DNA of 64,000 nucleotides, taken from the NCBI GenBank assembly GCA_902577945.1, contig CACHBB010000001.1, positions 1 through 64,000 of the forward strand, read 5' to 3'. The translations under genes and the position numbers were made by a program. Shown in pieces: positions 31,203-41,494 of the stretch (its first letter is position 1; the number at the start of each line of letters is the position of its first letter). This stretch comes from an uncultured Alphaproteobacteria bacterium (lineage in GTDB: Bacteria; Pseudomonadota; Alphaproteobacteria; HIMB59; GCA-002718135). Under the pieces are notes generated by a model. The model was given only the letters and a program-made list of their open reading frames with translations, was not told the DNA's origin and did no database searches.

Positions 31203-31711
31203 TTTTTTTTATTCTTTAAAAATTTTTGTACTTTTTTAATCATTATATTCCTTTTTAATGAAGAAAGATAATCAACAAATAACTTCCCGGAAAGATGATC
31301 GATTTCATGTTGTAAAATTCTTGACTCTACACCACTAACTTCTTTTTTTATTAATTTGTTATTTTCATCTAAATATTCAACTACAATATTTTGAGGTCTT
31401 TCTATTTCTGCAAATTGTTCGGGTAGTGATAAACAACCCTCTTCCATAATTATTTTTTCTTCAGAATAATAAGTGATATTAGGATTAAACAATGTATAAT
31501 TTATCTCTTTTTTAGTTTCTTGATCTACAAAAAAAATTGTTACTATTTGTTTTAGAATTCCAATTTGATTAGCTGCAAGACCAACTCCTGGTGCTTTTAA
31601 CATTATTTGCATCATTGTTTTGGCAATTTCTTTTTCAGCAGTACCAACAGATTGAATTTTATCAGCTTTTTGACGCAAAAGTGGATCAGGAACATAAATA
31701 AGATTTTGCAT
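31199..31711 (-). CDS. def: Peptide deformylase
   Basis: GVGLAANQIG, EEGCLSLP, QHEIDHLSGKLFVD. Confidence 0.96.
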   Translation of the reverse strand: MQNLIYVPDPLLRQKADKIQSVGTAEKEIAKTMMQIMLKAPGVGLAANQIGILKQIVTIFFVDQETKKEINYTLFNPNITYYSEEKIIMEEGCLSLPEQFAEIERPQNIVVEYLDENNKLIKKEVSGVESRILQHEIDHLSGKLFVDYLSSLKRNIMIKKVQKFLKNKKK

Positions 31712-31716
31712 GCTTG

Positions 31717-32316
31717 TTAAATTATTTTTTTTCTGGATTTGAATGCCGTGTTTAAAGTATTCTCATCAAGATAATGTACTTCACCACCCATTGGTATTCC
31801 TTGTGCTAAACGTGTAACATTTAAATCTTTAAATTTTTCAAGTTTATCAGCGATTACAAAAGAAGTGGTTTGTCCTTCAATCGTAGTGCTTAATGCTAGT
31901 ATTATTTCTTTAACATGATTTTTTTCAATTCTATTTAGTAACTTTTGTATTCTTAATTCATCTGTTCCTATTCCTTGTATAGCAGAAAGAGTACCGCCTA
32001 GCACATGATATAAGCCTTTATAAATACCAATCTTTTCGAATGTCCATAAATCTGAGACATCTTCTATTATACAAATCATGCTTTGATCCCTTGAATTCTT
32101 AGAACATATATTACATGGGTCCTCCATATCTATATTACCGCAGTTACTGCATTCTTTTATTTTTTCATATGAAAGTTTTAGGCTGTTAATTAAGGATGAT
32201 AAATTTTTATTTTTATTTTTTAATAAAAATAATGCTATTCTTTGGGCTGATCGCCTGCCTAGCCCAGGAAGTTTAGAAATATCATTAATCAATTTATCTA
32301 GAGGAGATTGTTCCAT
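31717..32316 (-). CDS. recR: Recombination protein RecR
   Basis: LPGLGRRSAQRIALFLL, CSNCGNIDMEDPCNIC, TOPRIM, RLAQGIPMGGEVHYLDENTL. Confidence 0.96.
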   Translation of the reverse strand: MEQSPLDKLINDISKLPGLGRRSAQRIALFLLKNKNKNLSSLINSLKLSYEKIKECSNCGNIDMEDPCNICSKNSRDQSMICIIEDVSDLWTFEKIGIYKGLYHVLGGTLSAIQGIGTDELRIQKLLNRIEKNHVKEIILALSTTIEGQTTSFVIADKLEKFKDLNVTRLAQGIPMGGEVHYLDENTLNTAFKSRKKII

Positions 32317-32319
32317 AGA

Positions 32320-32643
32320 TCAAAATGGAAATTTCATTCCAGGAGGCATGGGTAACCCTCCTGTTAGAGATTTCATTTCTTCATTAGCAGCTGTTTCTCC
32401 TTTTTCTTTTGCATCATTTATTGCAGCAGTTATTAAATCTTCGAGTATTTCTTTCTCATCCAATTTTACTAAACTATCATCGATAGATATTCTTTTAAAA
32501 GATCCTTTAGCCGTAGCAATTACTTTGACTAACCCGCCACCAGATTCGCCTTCTACTTCAATATCATTTAATTTTTGTTGAGCTTCAGCCATTTTTTTTT
32601 GTAATTGCTGAGCTTGTTTCATCATATTTCCAATGTTTACCAT
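32320..32643 (-). CDS. YbaB/EbfC nucleoid-associated protein
   Basis: MMKQAQQLQKKMAEAQQKLNDIEVEGESGGGLVKV...GLPMPPGMKFPF; dnaX-ybaB-recR order. Confidence 0.95.
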   Translation of the reverse strand: MVNIGNMMKQAQQLQKKMAEAQQKLNDIEVEGESGGGLVKVIATAKGSFKRISIDDSLVKLDEKEILEDLITAAINDAKEKGETAANEEMKSLTGGLPMPPGMKFPF

Positions 32644-34331
32644 TATTTCTCCCTTTTTAGATTTAAATCAATTTTGTCATCAATACTATTAACATCTGCT
32701 AATTCTGTAATAGAATGAATTTTACTTTCAGGAAATTCTTTAAGAATTCTTTTTATGTTTGGGTTATTTTTCATAATTTCAATCTCTTTCTGTTGCAAAA
32801 TAATATCTTCTTCATATAAACTTTTTCCAATATTGCTATTAGAAGATTTTATTTGCCATATTCTACCTGTCCAAGTTGAAATCATTTTGCCTACATTTCT
32901 GTTAAAAGATTTATCATGAATATTATCTGTATTCAAAACTACTTCCCCCTGCTTAAAAGATATTAATTTAACATCATTGTACAATTTTGTGTGAAGAAGC
33001 CCTTCTCTATTTTTAAAAAATAATTCAACAAAATGTCTATAATTTTTTATATCTTTATGTTTATTTAATTGCTTATTATGATCTTCTACACTTGGATCTT
33101 TCTGAAAGTTCAATACTTTATTTGAATTATCTTTATCACTAGAGTGATCAAAACTTTGTTCTTTTGTTGATTCATTTTGCTCTTTTTTTGTAATATTTTT
33201 TAATAAATCATCAGGACTAGAACCATCAAATAAGTAAATTATTCTTAGAATCAACATTTCACCATGTTGATACAAATGAAAGCCATTTTGCAATTCTTGA
33301 AAACCCTTAAATAGTATTTGCCATATAATATTCAAATTATTTAAACTTAAATTAGCAGACATTTCTACACCCCTTGATCTTTCAAGCTCAGGTATATAAA
33401 TATCATCTCTTAGGTTTGGTGCAATTTTCATTTGAGTTAAAAAATGAACTACATTTATGAGCTCATCAAAAATCATAGTTACATCGGCTCCAAGATCATA
33501 AAGCTCTTTGTATAAATTTAATGATTCTAAAGATTGGCCTTTTAAAATACTTTCTAATAAATCAAAAATTTTTTCTCTTTCTGCAAGACCTAACATTTTT
33601 ATTATTGCTTTGGCATCAATTTTCATATCTCTGTTTGTTATAGCTTGATCAAGAAGGCTTAAACCATCTCTAATAGATCCATCTGCAGATCGTACAATTA
33701 AAGATATTGCATCTTTTTCAATATCTATTTCTTCTTTAGAAGCTATATTTATTAAATGCTCGGTAAGAGCTTTATTTTCAATTCTTAATAAATCAAATCT
33801 TTGACATCTTGATAAAACAGTAATTGGTATTTTTTTTACTTCGGTTGTAGCAAAAATAAATTTTACATGGTCCGGGGGTTCTTCTAAAGTTTTCAAGAGT
33901 GCGTTAAATGCACTTTTTGAAAGCATATGTACTTCATCTATTATAAAAATTTTGTATTTACCTATAATAGGTTTATATTTTATATTATCTATAATCTCTC
34001 TAACATCATCAACGCCTGTGTTGGAAGCTGCATCCATTTCAATTACGTCTAAATTACTGTCTACTCCTGTAGACATACAAGAGTCACACTTTCCACATGG
34101 TTCACAGCTATTTGTTTCTCTGTCTTGACAATTAATACTCATTGCAATTAACCTTGCAGTAGATGTTTTTCCAACACCTCTAACACCTGTTAAAATATAA
34201 GCGTGTGCTAACCGATCATTATTTATAGCACTTGATAGAATTTGAACTAGCACATCCTGACCAATTAAATCTTTAAATTTCTGTGGTCTGTATTTTCTAG
34301 CTAAAACTTTATATTCTATATTTTCATTCAT
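32643..34331 (-). CDS. dnaX: DNA polymerase III subunit gamma/tau (start corrected to 34331)
   Basis: EYKVLARKYRPQKFKDLIGQ, HAYILTGVRGVGKTSTARLIA, four-Cys Zn module, FIIDEVHMLSKSAFNALLKTLEEPP. The listed 34406 start runs through the SRP RNA. Confidence 0.95.
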   Translation of the reverse strand: MNENIEYKVLARKYRPQKFKDLIGQDVLVQILSSAINNDRLAHAYILTGVRGVGKTSTARLIAMSINCQDRETNSCEPCGKCDSCMSTGVDSNLDVIEMDAASNTGVDDVREIIDNIKYKPIIGKYKIFIIDEVHMLSKSAFNALLKTLEEPPDHVKFIFATTEVKKIPITVLSRCQRFDLLRIENKALTEHLINIASKEEIDIEKDAISLIVRSADGSIRDGLSLLDQAITNRDMKIDAKAIIKMLGLAEREKIFDLLESILKGQSLESLNLYKELYDLGADVTMIFDELINVVHFLTQMKIAPNLRDDIYIPELERSRGVEMSANLSLNNLNIIWQILFKGFQELQNGFHLYQHGEMLILRIIYLFDGSSPDDLLKNITKKEQNESTKEQSFDHSSDKDNSNKVLNFQKDPSVEDHNKQLNKHKDIKNYRHFVELFFKNREGLLHTKLYNDVKLISFKQGEVVLNTDNIHDKSFNRNVGKMISTWTGRIWQIKSSNSNIGKSLYEEDIILQQKEIEIMKNNPNIKRILKEFPESKIHSITELADVNSIDDKIDLNLKREK

Positions 34332-34341
34332 AATAATTTGT

Positions 34342-34427
34342 GGAAGGTTATAGACCCGAATAATATTGTTACAGCTGCTTCTTTTCAGATCTGACTGGAT
34401 TGGCAAGTTATTCGCCCCAAACCTTCC
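34342..34427 (-). ncRNA. ffs: Signal recognition particle RNA (small bacterial, 4.5S type)
   Basis: Minus-strand GGAAGGTTTGGGGCGAATAACTTGCCAATCCAGTCAGATCTGAAAAGAAGCAGCTGTAACAATATTATTCGGGTCTATAACCTTCC: perfect 8-bp terminal stem, SRP-domain core CAGTCAGATCTGAAAAGAAGCAGC; located just upstream of dnaX. Confidence 0.9.
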
Positions 34428-34481
34428 TCGACTAATATAACACTATTGTAGAGAAAACATAAATAGACTTTTTAAATAAGA

Positions 34482-35324
34482 CTATTTTTTTCTGAATTTT
34501 GATTTTTTATAAACACCAAGGATTTTTAGCTGTTTACAAAAAAATTTCATTTCTTCTAAAGCTAATTTTACAGAAGAATTCTCTGGATGCCCTTCAAAAT
34601 CAATATAAAATTGCGCAACATCGAAACCTTGAGGATGAACATAACTTTCTAATTTTGTAATATTTACACCATTACTAGCAAAGCCACCTAAACATTTATA
34701 AAGAGCAGCAGGTATACTTCTAACATTAAAGACTAAAGTGGTTAAAATTTGATTAGAGTTAGGGTCAATTTCATTTAAATTTTTTTGCATTATTAAAAAC
34801 CTAGTAACATTATTACTCAAATCTTGAAAATTTGTTTGCAATATATCTAAATTATATATTTTTGCGGCAAGTTCAGAGGCAATTGCAGCATCCTCAATGT
34901 TATTTAAATCTGAAACCATTTTTGCTGAACCAGCTGTATCAGCTTCTATAACCATTTGTTTTTTTAACTCTATAATTTTATTCCTACATTGTGCTATTCC
35001 TTGCTCATGACTGTGTATTCTTTTAATATCGGAAATTTTTGAACCCCTAATGCCCATTAAGTTATGATTAACTTCAAGAAAGTACTCTGAAGTTATTTTA
35101 AGATTAGATTCTGGAATAAGTCTTTGAGTATCTGCAACCCTGCCAGCTAAAGAATTTTCTATTGGAACCATAGCTGCATCAACGTTTCCCAATCGTACTT
35201 GTTCAAACATTTCTTCAAAAGTTGAACACGGTAAACTTACTGCTTCAGGATACAAATTTTTACCAGCTAACTCACTGTATGCCCCTTTGACCCCTTGGAA
35301 AGAAAATGAATTAATTTTATTCAT
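34482..35324 (-). CDS. pheA: Prephenate dehydratase
   Basis: FQGVKGAYSELA, VPIENSLAGRV, NNVTRFLIM, ACT domain with KLESY. Confidence 0.94.
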   Translation of the reverse strand: MNKINSFSFQGVKGAYSELAGKNLYPEAVSLPCSTFEEMFEQVRLGNVDAAMVPIENSLAGRVADTQRLIPESNLKITSEYFLEVNHNLMGIRGSKISDIKRIHSHEQGIAQCRNKIIELKKQMVIEADTAGSAKMVSDLNNIEDAAIASELAAKIYNLDILQTNFQDLSNNVTRFLIMQKNLNEIDPNSNQILTTLVFNVRSIPAALYKCLGGFASNGVNITKLESYVHPQGFDVAQFYIDFEGHPENSSVKLALEEMKFFCKQLKILGVYKKSKFRKK

Positions 35325-36045
35325 TATTTGCTCTTATAATACTTTCAACATTTATTAAATCTTCTTTTGTATCTATACTTGGAGCTACATCTGGAACATA
35401 AGTTACTCCAATGGTTAATCCTGCATCAAGGGCTCTGTACTGTTCAAGTTGCAAGTAATTTTCATTTTTTGACTTTGGTAGATTAACAAATTTTGACAAA
35501 GAATTAATTGAATAGCTATAAATTCCGACATGATGAAATACATTTTTACTTATGTTATTTTTTTGTCTGAAAAATTCTTTTGCTCGTCCAAATTTATTAT
35601 CTACCCATTCTATCTCTGCCTTAGTTATGTTTGGGTTGTTTATTTCATCCTCCTTAAGTGTAGTTACTAAAGATCCTATTGAATAATCTTTTTGTAATGG
35701 TTCAATTACATTTTTGATATGATTAGGTTTAATAATTGGCATATCTCCCTGTAAATTAATAATATATTTAATGTCTGAAGAGTTCTCTATTTGTTGAAAA
35801 GCAGCAAAGATCCTATCTGTGCCAGAAGGAAGCTTTGGATCTGTTAAAATAGCTTTACCTCCTCTTTCACTAATAAGATCGTAAACCTCATTTTCGGAAC
35901 AGGCTACATATACTTCTCCAATTTTTGCAGCTATAGCTTGCTCCCAAACTCTTTGTACCATTGGAATACCAGCAATTTTGACCATCGGTTTCCCTGGAAA
36001 ACGAGTTGAAGCCATTCTTGATGGAATAATAATTATAGTTTTCAT
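35317..36045 (-). CDS. kdsB: 3-deoxy-manno-octulosonate cytidylyltransferase
   Basis: IIPSRMASTRFPGKPM, LPSGTDRIFAA, NLQGDMPII. Confidence 0.94.
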   Translation of the reverse strand: MKTIIIIPSRMASTRFPGKPMVKIAGIPMVQRVWEQAIAAKIGEVYVACSENEVYDLISERGGKAILTDPKLPSGTDRIFAAFQQIENSSDIKYIINLQGDMPIIKPNHIKNVIEPLQKDYSIGSLVTTLKEDEINNPNITKAEIEWVDNKFGRAKEFFRQKNNISKNVFHHVGIYSYSINSLSKFVNLPKSKNENYLQLEQYRALDAGLTIGVTYVPDVAPSIDTKEDLINVESIIRANNE

Positions 36046-36135
36046 AATTATGCGACAATTAGGCTATAAGTTTTAAATTTCGTTCTAATTACTAGTGTAT
36101 TCATTCGATAAAAAAAACTGTATATACGTTTATAC

Positions 36136-36681
36136 ATGTCTGGACTTGAAGTTAATAAAATAATAGCATCAATAATATTTGCAGTGCTCATAGTAACGTT
36201 AATTGGGCATTTTGGCGACTTAATAATCAATATTGATCACCACGATGATAAAGAAACAGCCTATAAAATTGATGTCGATGAAGCACCGACAGGTGATGGT
36301 ATTTCATTAAAAAAAGAAGAAGTTATTGAGCCTATCTCAGCTTTATTGGCAAGTGCATCCATGGAAAACGGTGAAAAATTATTTAAAAAATGCTCTACAT
36401 GTCATAATTATGAAAAAGGTGGTGCTAACAAAGTTGGTCCACAGTTATGGAATTTGATCAATCGTCCTAAAGCTAATGTTGAAGGTTTTGCTTATTCAAA
36501 AGCCCTTGCAGAATATGGTGGTGAGTGGGGGTACGAAGAATTAGCCGAATTTCTTTATAAGCCTAAAAAGTATATCAAGGGTACAAAAATGAATTTTGCT
36601 GGATTAAAAAAAGTAAAAGATCGTGCTGATTTAGTTTATTTTTTAAGAGCGCAATCTGATAATCCAGTCCCACTTCCCTAA
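36136..36681 (+). CDS. cycM: Membrane-anchored cytochrome c (CycM-like)
   Basis: N-terminal TM; GEKLFKKCSTCHNYEKGGANKVGPQLWNLI; KGTKMNFAGLKK. Confidence 0.9.
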   Translation: MSGLEVNKIIASIIFAVLIVTLIGHFGDLIINIDHHDDKETAYKIDVDEAPTGDGISLKKEEVIEPISALLASASMENGEKLFKKCSTCHNYEKGGANKVGPQLWNLINRPKANVEGFAYSKALAEYGGEWGYEELAEFLYKPKKYIKGTKMNFAGLKKVKDRADLVYFLRAQSDNPVPLP

Positions 36682-36688
36682 TTTTATA

Positions 36689-37465
36689 ATGGTATCTAAT
36701 ATCAATGAGTTTGTTAGCTTTGCTAACCAATTGGCTGATGAGGCCTCAGAAACATCAATGAAGTATTTTAGAAAAAAATTAAATATAGAAAATAAAATTG
36801 ATGAAAGTCCAGTTACAATTGCTGATAAAGAAACGGAAGAGGTTATTAGAAATAAAATTAGAAGAAGTTTTCCAAATCATGGAATTTTGGGTGAAGAATA
36901 TGAGAACGAAAAATTAGACTCAGAATTTGTTTGGGTTATAGATCCAATTGATGGAACACGTAGTTATATTGCTGGGCATAAAGACTTTGGTAATTTAATA
37001 TCTTTACTTCACAACAATCAACCAATAATTGGAATTATTAATTGCCCTGCTCATAATGAAAGATGGGTTGGAGTTAAGAAGACCAATACTACTTGTAATG
37101 GTAAGAAAGTTTCAACCTCTAATATCAGTAAAATTAAAGATGCTTATCTATTTACTTCAGGCATATATTTTCATGAACCATTTTTTAGAAATGGATTTGA
37201 AATTATAAAAGAAAATTCAAAATATTTTAGACTTGGTGGAGATTGTTATATGTATGGAATGCTCACAAATGGTCTTATTGATATAGTTATTGAGGATACA
37301 CTTAAAGCACATGATTACATGGCACTTGTAAATGTTGTTGAAGGAGCAGGTGGAAAAATAAGTGATAAATATGGAAAACCAATAACTTTAAGCTCAGATG
37401 GAAGCTTGGTGGCTTCAAGTACACATAAATTGCACGAAGAAATAATAAAAATTATTAATAATTAA
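36689..37465 (+). CDS. Inositol monophosphatase family (histidinol-phosphatase HisN-like)
   Basis: GILGEEYENEK, WVIDPIDGTRSYIAG, KAHDYMALVNVVEGAGG. Confidence 0.88.
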   Translation: MVSNINEFVSFANQLADEASETSMKYFRKKLNIENKIDESPVTIADKETEEVIRNKIRRSFPNHGILGEEYENEKLDSEFVWVIDPIDGTRSYIAGHKDFGNLISLLHNNQPIIGIINCPAHNERWVGVKKTNTTCNGKKVSTSNISKIKDAYLFTSGIYFHEPFFRNGFEIIKENSKYFRLGGDCYMYGMLTNGLIDIVIEDTLKAHDYMALVNVVEGAGGKISDKYGKPITLSSDGSLVASSTHKLHEEIIKIINN

Positions 37466-37498
37466 AATTTCATTTTTTAAAAAATACAATTATATTAA

Positions 37499-39331
37499 TT
37501 GAATATGAAAATAAAACTCATATTGTTTTTAATAGTTATAGCCACCTCCTTTAATGTATATTCTAAAAATAGAATTTCTCATGGTATTGCCATGCATGGT
37601 GAACCCAAATATAATGATAATTTCTTAAATGTAGATTACATTGATTTAAATTCTCTTAAAGGTGGAGCCATAGTTAGAAGTGCTATTGGTAGTTATGATT
37701 CATTTAATCCTTTTATACTAAAAGGCACTTCAGCTGCAGGTATAGGTAGCTTATATGAAACTTTAACAACAGGTTCAAGCGATGAAGCTTTTACAGAATA
37801 TGGATTGATTGCAAAAACTATTGAATGGCCTGAAGACAGATCTTGGGTATCATACGTAATAAGAGAAGAAGCTATGTGGCATGACGGAAAAAAAATAACT
37901 GCAGATGATGTAGTTTGGACTTTTAATACCCTAATGGAAAAAGGGCATCCATTTTATAAATACTACTATAGTGATGTAAGTGAAGTAATAAAAGAATCGG
38001 ATAAAAAAGTTAGATTTAATTTTAAAACTAATACTAATAAAGAGCTTGTTTTAATCATTGGTCAACTTCCTGTATTACCAAAGCATTATTGGAAAAATAA
38101 AAATTTTGATGAAACATCCCTAGAAGTTCCAATAGGAAGTGGTCCATACAAAATAAAACAGTTTGATAGTGGCAGATCAATTACCTATGAATTAAATAAA
38201 GACTATTGGGGTTTTAAAAGCAACAACCCTATTAAAGTTGGCAAAGATAACTTTGGAACAATAAGATATGATTATTATAAAGATAGGGGAATTGAAAGAG
38301 AAGCATTTAAGTCCGGAGAAATAGATTTTTTTAGTGAAAATTCCTCAAAAGAGTGGGCAACTTCTTATGACATATCTGCTGTAAAAAAGGGTTTAATAAA
38401 AAAAGAATTAATACAACACGAAAACCCTCAAGGTATGCAAGGATTTGCTTTCAATATTAGAAAGGAGAAATTTAAAGATAGAAGGGTTAGAAAAGCTCTT
38501 TCCTATGCATTTGATTTTGAGTGGTCAAATAAAAATTTATTTTTTGATGCATATAAAAGAACCGATAGTTATTTTGAAAATTCAGAATTAGCGTCCAGTG
38601 GCCTACCATCAGTAGAAGAATTAAGTTTTTTAAACCCATATTTTGATATTTTGCCAAAAGAAATATTTACAAAAAATTACAAAAATCCTGTTACCGATGG
38701 CTCTGGTTATATGCGAGAACAGCTTCAAGAAGCATCAAAACTTCTTAAAGATGCTGGATGGGAACTTGTTGAAGGAAATCTGATTAATTCTTCTACAAAG
38801 GAAATATTTGAATTTGAAATTCTACTAAATTCACCAGCTTTTGAAAGAATAGTTTTTCCTTTCAAAGACAACCTTGAAAAATTAGGAATAAGAGTTGAAG
38901 TTAGAACTATTGACACAGCACAATATCAAAAAAGAATGGAAACGTTTGACTTTGATATGGTTGTTCAAACATTTTCGCAATCATTGTCTCCTGGTAATGA
39001 ACAAAGAAATTTTTGGGGTTCAAATGCGGCTGATACAAATGGTTCAAGAAATGTAATTGGTATTAAAAATTATGCAATAGATGGTTTAATAGATAGTTTA
39101 ATTAATGCAAGGGACAGAGAAGAATTGATCACTATAACTAAAGCTTTGGATAGAGTCTTGCTTTGGAATTATTATGTTATTCCACAATGGCATATTTCTT
39201 CATATAGAGTTCTATATTGGGACTTTTTTAATCAACCTCCAATTAAACCAAAATATTCACTTGGTTTTGATACGTGGTGGATTAATCAAAATAAGTTCAA
39301 AAAAATTCAATCTAATAGAACTGCAAACTAA
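37499..39331 (+). CDS. yejA: Extracellular solute-binding protein of a YejABEF-type peptide ABC transporter
   Basis: Signal peptide; GIAMHGEPKYNDNF, SBP family 5 features; operon with two permeases and a duplicated ATPase. True start may be 37505. Confidence 0.9.
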   Translation: MNMKIKLILFLIVIATSFNVYSKNRISHGIAMHGEPKYNDNFLNVDYIDLNSLKGGAIVRSAIGSYDSFNPFILKGTSAAGIGSLYETLTTGSSDEAFTEYGLIAKTIEWPEDRSWVSYVIREEAMWHDGKKITADDVVWTFNTLMEKGHPFYKYYYSDVSEVIKESDKKVRFNFKTNTNKELVLIIGQLPVLPKHYWKNKNFDETSLEVPIGSGPYKIKQFDSGRSITYELNKDYWGFKSNNPIKVGKDNFGTIRYDYYKDRGIEREAFKSGEIDFFSENSSKEWATSYDISAVKKGLIKKELIQHENPQGMQGFAFNIRKEKFKDRRVRKALSYAFDFEWSNKNLFFDAYKRTDSYFENSELASSGLPSVEELSFLNPYFDILPKEIFTKNYKNPVTDGSGYMREQLQEASKLLKDAGWELVEGNLINSSTKEIFEFEILLNSPAFERIVFPFKDNLEKLGIRVEVRTIDTAQYQKRMETFDFDMVVQTFSQSLSPGNEQRNFWGSNAADTNGSRNVIGIKNYAIDGLIDSLINARDREELITITKALDRVLLWNYYVIPQWHISSYRVLYWDFFNQPPIKPKYSLGFDTWWINQNKFKKIQSNRTAN

Positions 39332-39372
39332 TTATTAAAAATTTAAAATAAATAATATAAAATACCTGAATA

Positions 39373-40467
39373 ATGGGGGCTTACCTAATTAAAAGACTTT
39401 TGCTTATAATCCCAACACTTTTTGGGATAATGCTAATTAATTTTGCTATTGTTCAAATTGTTCCTGGTGGACCAGTAGAGCAAATGATTGCGCAGATGAC
39501 AGGTACCGCCGTAGAATCTACCGCTAGATTTTCAGGAGGGAGTGACAGTGAGACAATAGAATTTAATAATAATGATACAATAAATGATATTAAGTATAGA
39601 GGTGCTCAGGGATTAGATCCAGATGTTATAGCAGAAATTGAAAAAATGTATGGTATGGATAAACCAGCACATCAGCGTTTTTTAAAGATGTTAAAAGATT
39701 ATCTAACTTTTGATTTTGGGGAAAGTTTTTTTAGGGATGAAAAAGTAACATCTTTAGTTTTGGATAAAATGCCCGTATCTGTTTCTTTAGGTTTATGGAC
39801 AACCCTTTTAGTTTACTTGATATCAATACCACTAGGCATTCGAAAAGCAATTAAAGATGGTACAAAATTTGATATTATCTCAAGTTCTATTGTTACAATT
39901 GGGTACGCTATACCAAACTTTTTGTTTGCAGTAATTTTAATAGTTTTTTTTGCCGGAGGAAGATTTTATGATATTTTTCCACTAAGGGGATTATTTTCTG
40001 AAAATTTTAATGAATTAAATTTATTCCAACAGATAATTGATTACTTTTGGCACTTAGCTTTGCCACTTACGGCAATGCTGGTTAGTGGTTTTGCGGGCTT
40101 AACATTCTTAACTAAAAATTCATTTCTTGACCAAGTTAATCAACAGTATGTTATTACAGCAAGATCAAAAGGATTAAGTGAAAGTAAAGTACTTTATGGT
40201 CATGTATTTAGGAATGCAATGCTTATTGTTATTGCAGGTTTTCCCTCAGCTTTTATAGGAATACTTTTTTCAAGTTCATTGTTCATAGAAGTAATATTTT
40301 CATTAGATGGTTTAGGATTGCTTGGTTATGAAGCAGCTCTTACTAGAGATTATCCAGTAATTTTTGCTACACTTTATTTCTTTTCACTATTAGGATTGAT
40401 AATGGGAATTATAGGTGATTTTATGTATTCAATAATTGATCCACGCATTGATTTTGAGTCTAGATAA
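39373..40467 (+). CDS. yejB: Peptide ABC transporter permease (YejB-like)
   Basis: BPD-type permease; [44 protein letters not shown]. Confidence 0.93.
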   Translation: MGAYLIKRLLLIIPTLFGIMLINFAIVQIVPGGPVEQMIAQMTGTAVESTARFSGGSDSETIEFNNNDTINDIKYRGAQGLDPDVIAEIEKMYGMDKPAHQRFLKMLKDYLTFDFGESFFRDEKVTSLVLDKMPVSVSLGLWTTLLVYLISIPLGIRKAIKDGTKFDIISSSIVTIGYAIPNFLFAVILIVFFAGGRFYDIFPLRGLFSENFNELNLFQQIIDYFWHLALPLTAMLVSGFAGLTFLTKNSFLDQVNQQYVITARSKGLSESKVLYGHVFRNAMLIVIAGFPSAFIGILFSSSLFIEVIFSLDGLGLLGYEAALTRDYPVIFATLYFFSLLGLIMGIIGDFMYSIIDPRIDFESR

Positions 40468-41493
40468 ATGAATTTATCTAAACTGAATCAAAGAAGGCTT
40501 AATAATTTTAAAAATAACAAAAGAGGGTATTATTCATTTTGGATATTTACTTTTTTATTTATTGTTACTTTATTTGCAGATTTTATAGCTAATGAAAAAC
40601 CCTTATTGGTAAAATTTAATTCAAATTATTATTATCCAATTTTTTCTTATTATTCAGAAACAACTTTTGGAGGTGATTTTGAAACTGAGGCTGATTACAA
40701 AGATCCATATGTTATAAATTTGATTAATGAAAAAGGTTGGATAATTATGCCTATAATACCTTATTCATATAATACAATAATTAGAGATCTTAATTCTCCA
40801 GCACCTTCTCCTCCATCAACACAAAACTGGTTAGGAACTGATGATCAAGCAAGAGATGTCCTTTCAAGATTAATTTATGGTTTCAGAATTTCTGTATTAT
40901 TTGGTTTCACACTTACTTTATTTTCAATGATTATTGGTGTTTCCGCAGGAGCTATTCAAGGTTACTTCGGTGGTAAAACAGATCTTTTTTTTCAAAGATT
41001 TATGGAAATCTGGTCAGCAATTCCAACTCTTTACGTTTTAATAATCTTAGCCAGTGTTATTCAACCAAATTTTTGGTGGCTTTTAATCATCTTATTGCTT
41101 TTTAGTTGGATGGGATATGTAGGAGTAGTTAGGGCTGAATTTTTAAGGGCAAGAAACTTTGATTACATAAGAGCTGCTAAAGCTTTAGGCGTATCTAATA
41201 CAACAATAATGTTTAGACATATGTTACCCAATGCAACTATTGCAACTATTACTTTTCTTCCCTTTAGTTTAAGTGCATCAGTTACGGCTTTGTCAGGTTT
41301 AGATTTTTTAGGTTTTGGTTTGCCTCCAGGATCAGCTTCACTAGGGGAAATGGTAAATCAAGGTAGAAACAATTTACAAGCTCCTTGGCTTGGTTTAACC
41401 AGTTTCTTTACTTTAGGACTAATGCTAGGTCTTCTAGTTTTTGTAGGAGAGGCAGTAAGAGATTCTCTAGATCCGAGAAAGACTTTTTTTTGA
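40468..41493 (+). CDS. yejE: Peptide ABC transporter permease (YejE-like)
   Basis: LNQRRLNNFKNNKRGYYSFWIF; FLGFGLPPGSASLGEMVNQGRNNLQAPWLG. Confidence 0.93.
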   Translation: MNLSKLNQRRLNNFKNNKRGYYSFWIFTFLFIVTLFADFIANEKPLLVKFNSNYYYPIFSYYSETTFGGDFETEADYKDPYVINLINEKGWIIMPIIPYSYNTIIRDLNSPAPSPPSTQNWLGTDDQARDVLSRLIYGFRISVLFGFTLTLFSMIIGVSAGAIQGYFGGKTDLFFQRFMEIWSAIPTLYVLIILASVIQPNFWWLLIILLLFSWMGYVGVVRAEFLRARNFDYIRAAKALGVSNTTIMFRHMLPNATIATITFLPFSLSASVTALSGLDFLGFGLPPGSASLGEMVNQGRNNLQAPWLGLTSFFTLGLMLGLLVFVGEAVRDSLDPRKTFF

Positions 41494-41494
41494 A

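Noticed and set aside
32348-32581. 77-aa + strand ORF
   Set aside because: Antisense to ybaB.
36048-36230. 60-aa - strand ORF upstream of kdsB
   Set aside because: Overlaps the cycM start on the opposite strand; no homology signal.
38725-38916. 63-aa - strand ORF
   Set aside because: Antisense to yejA.
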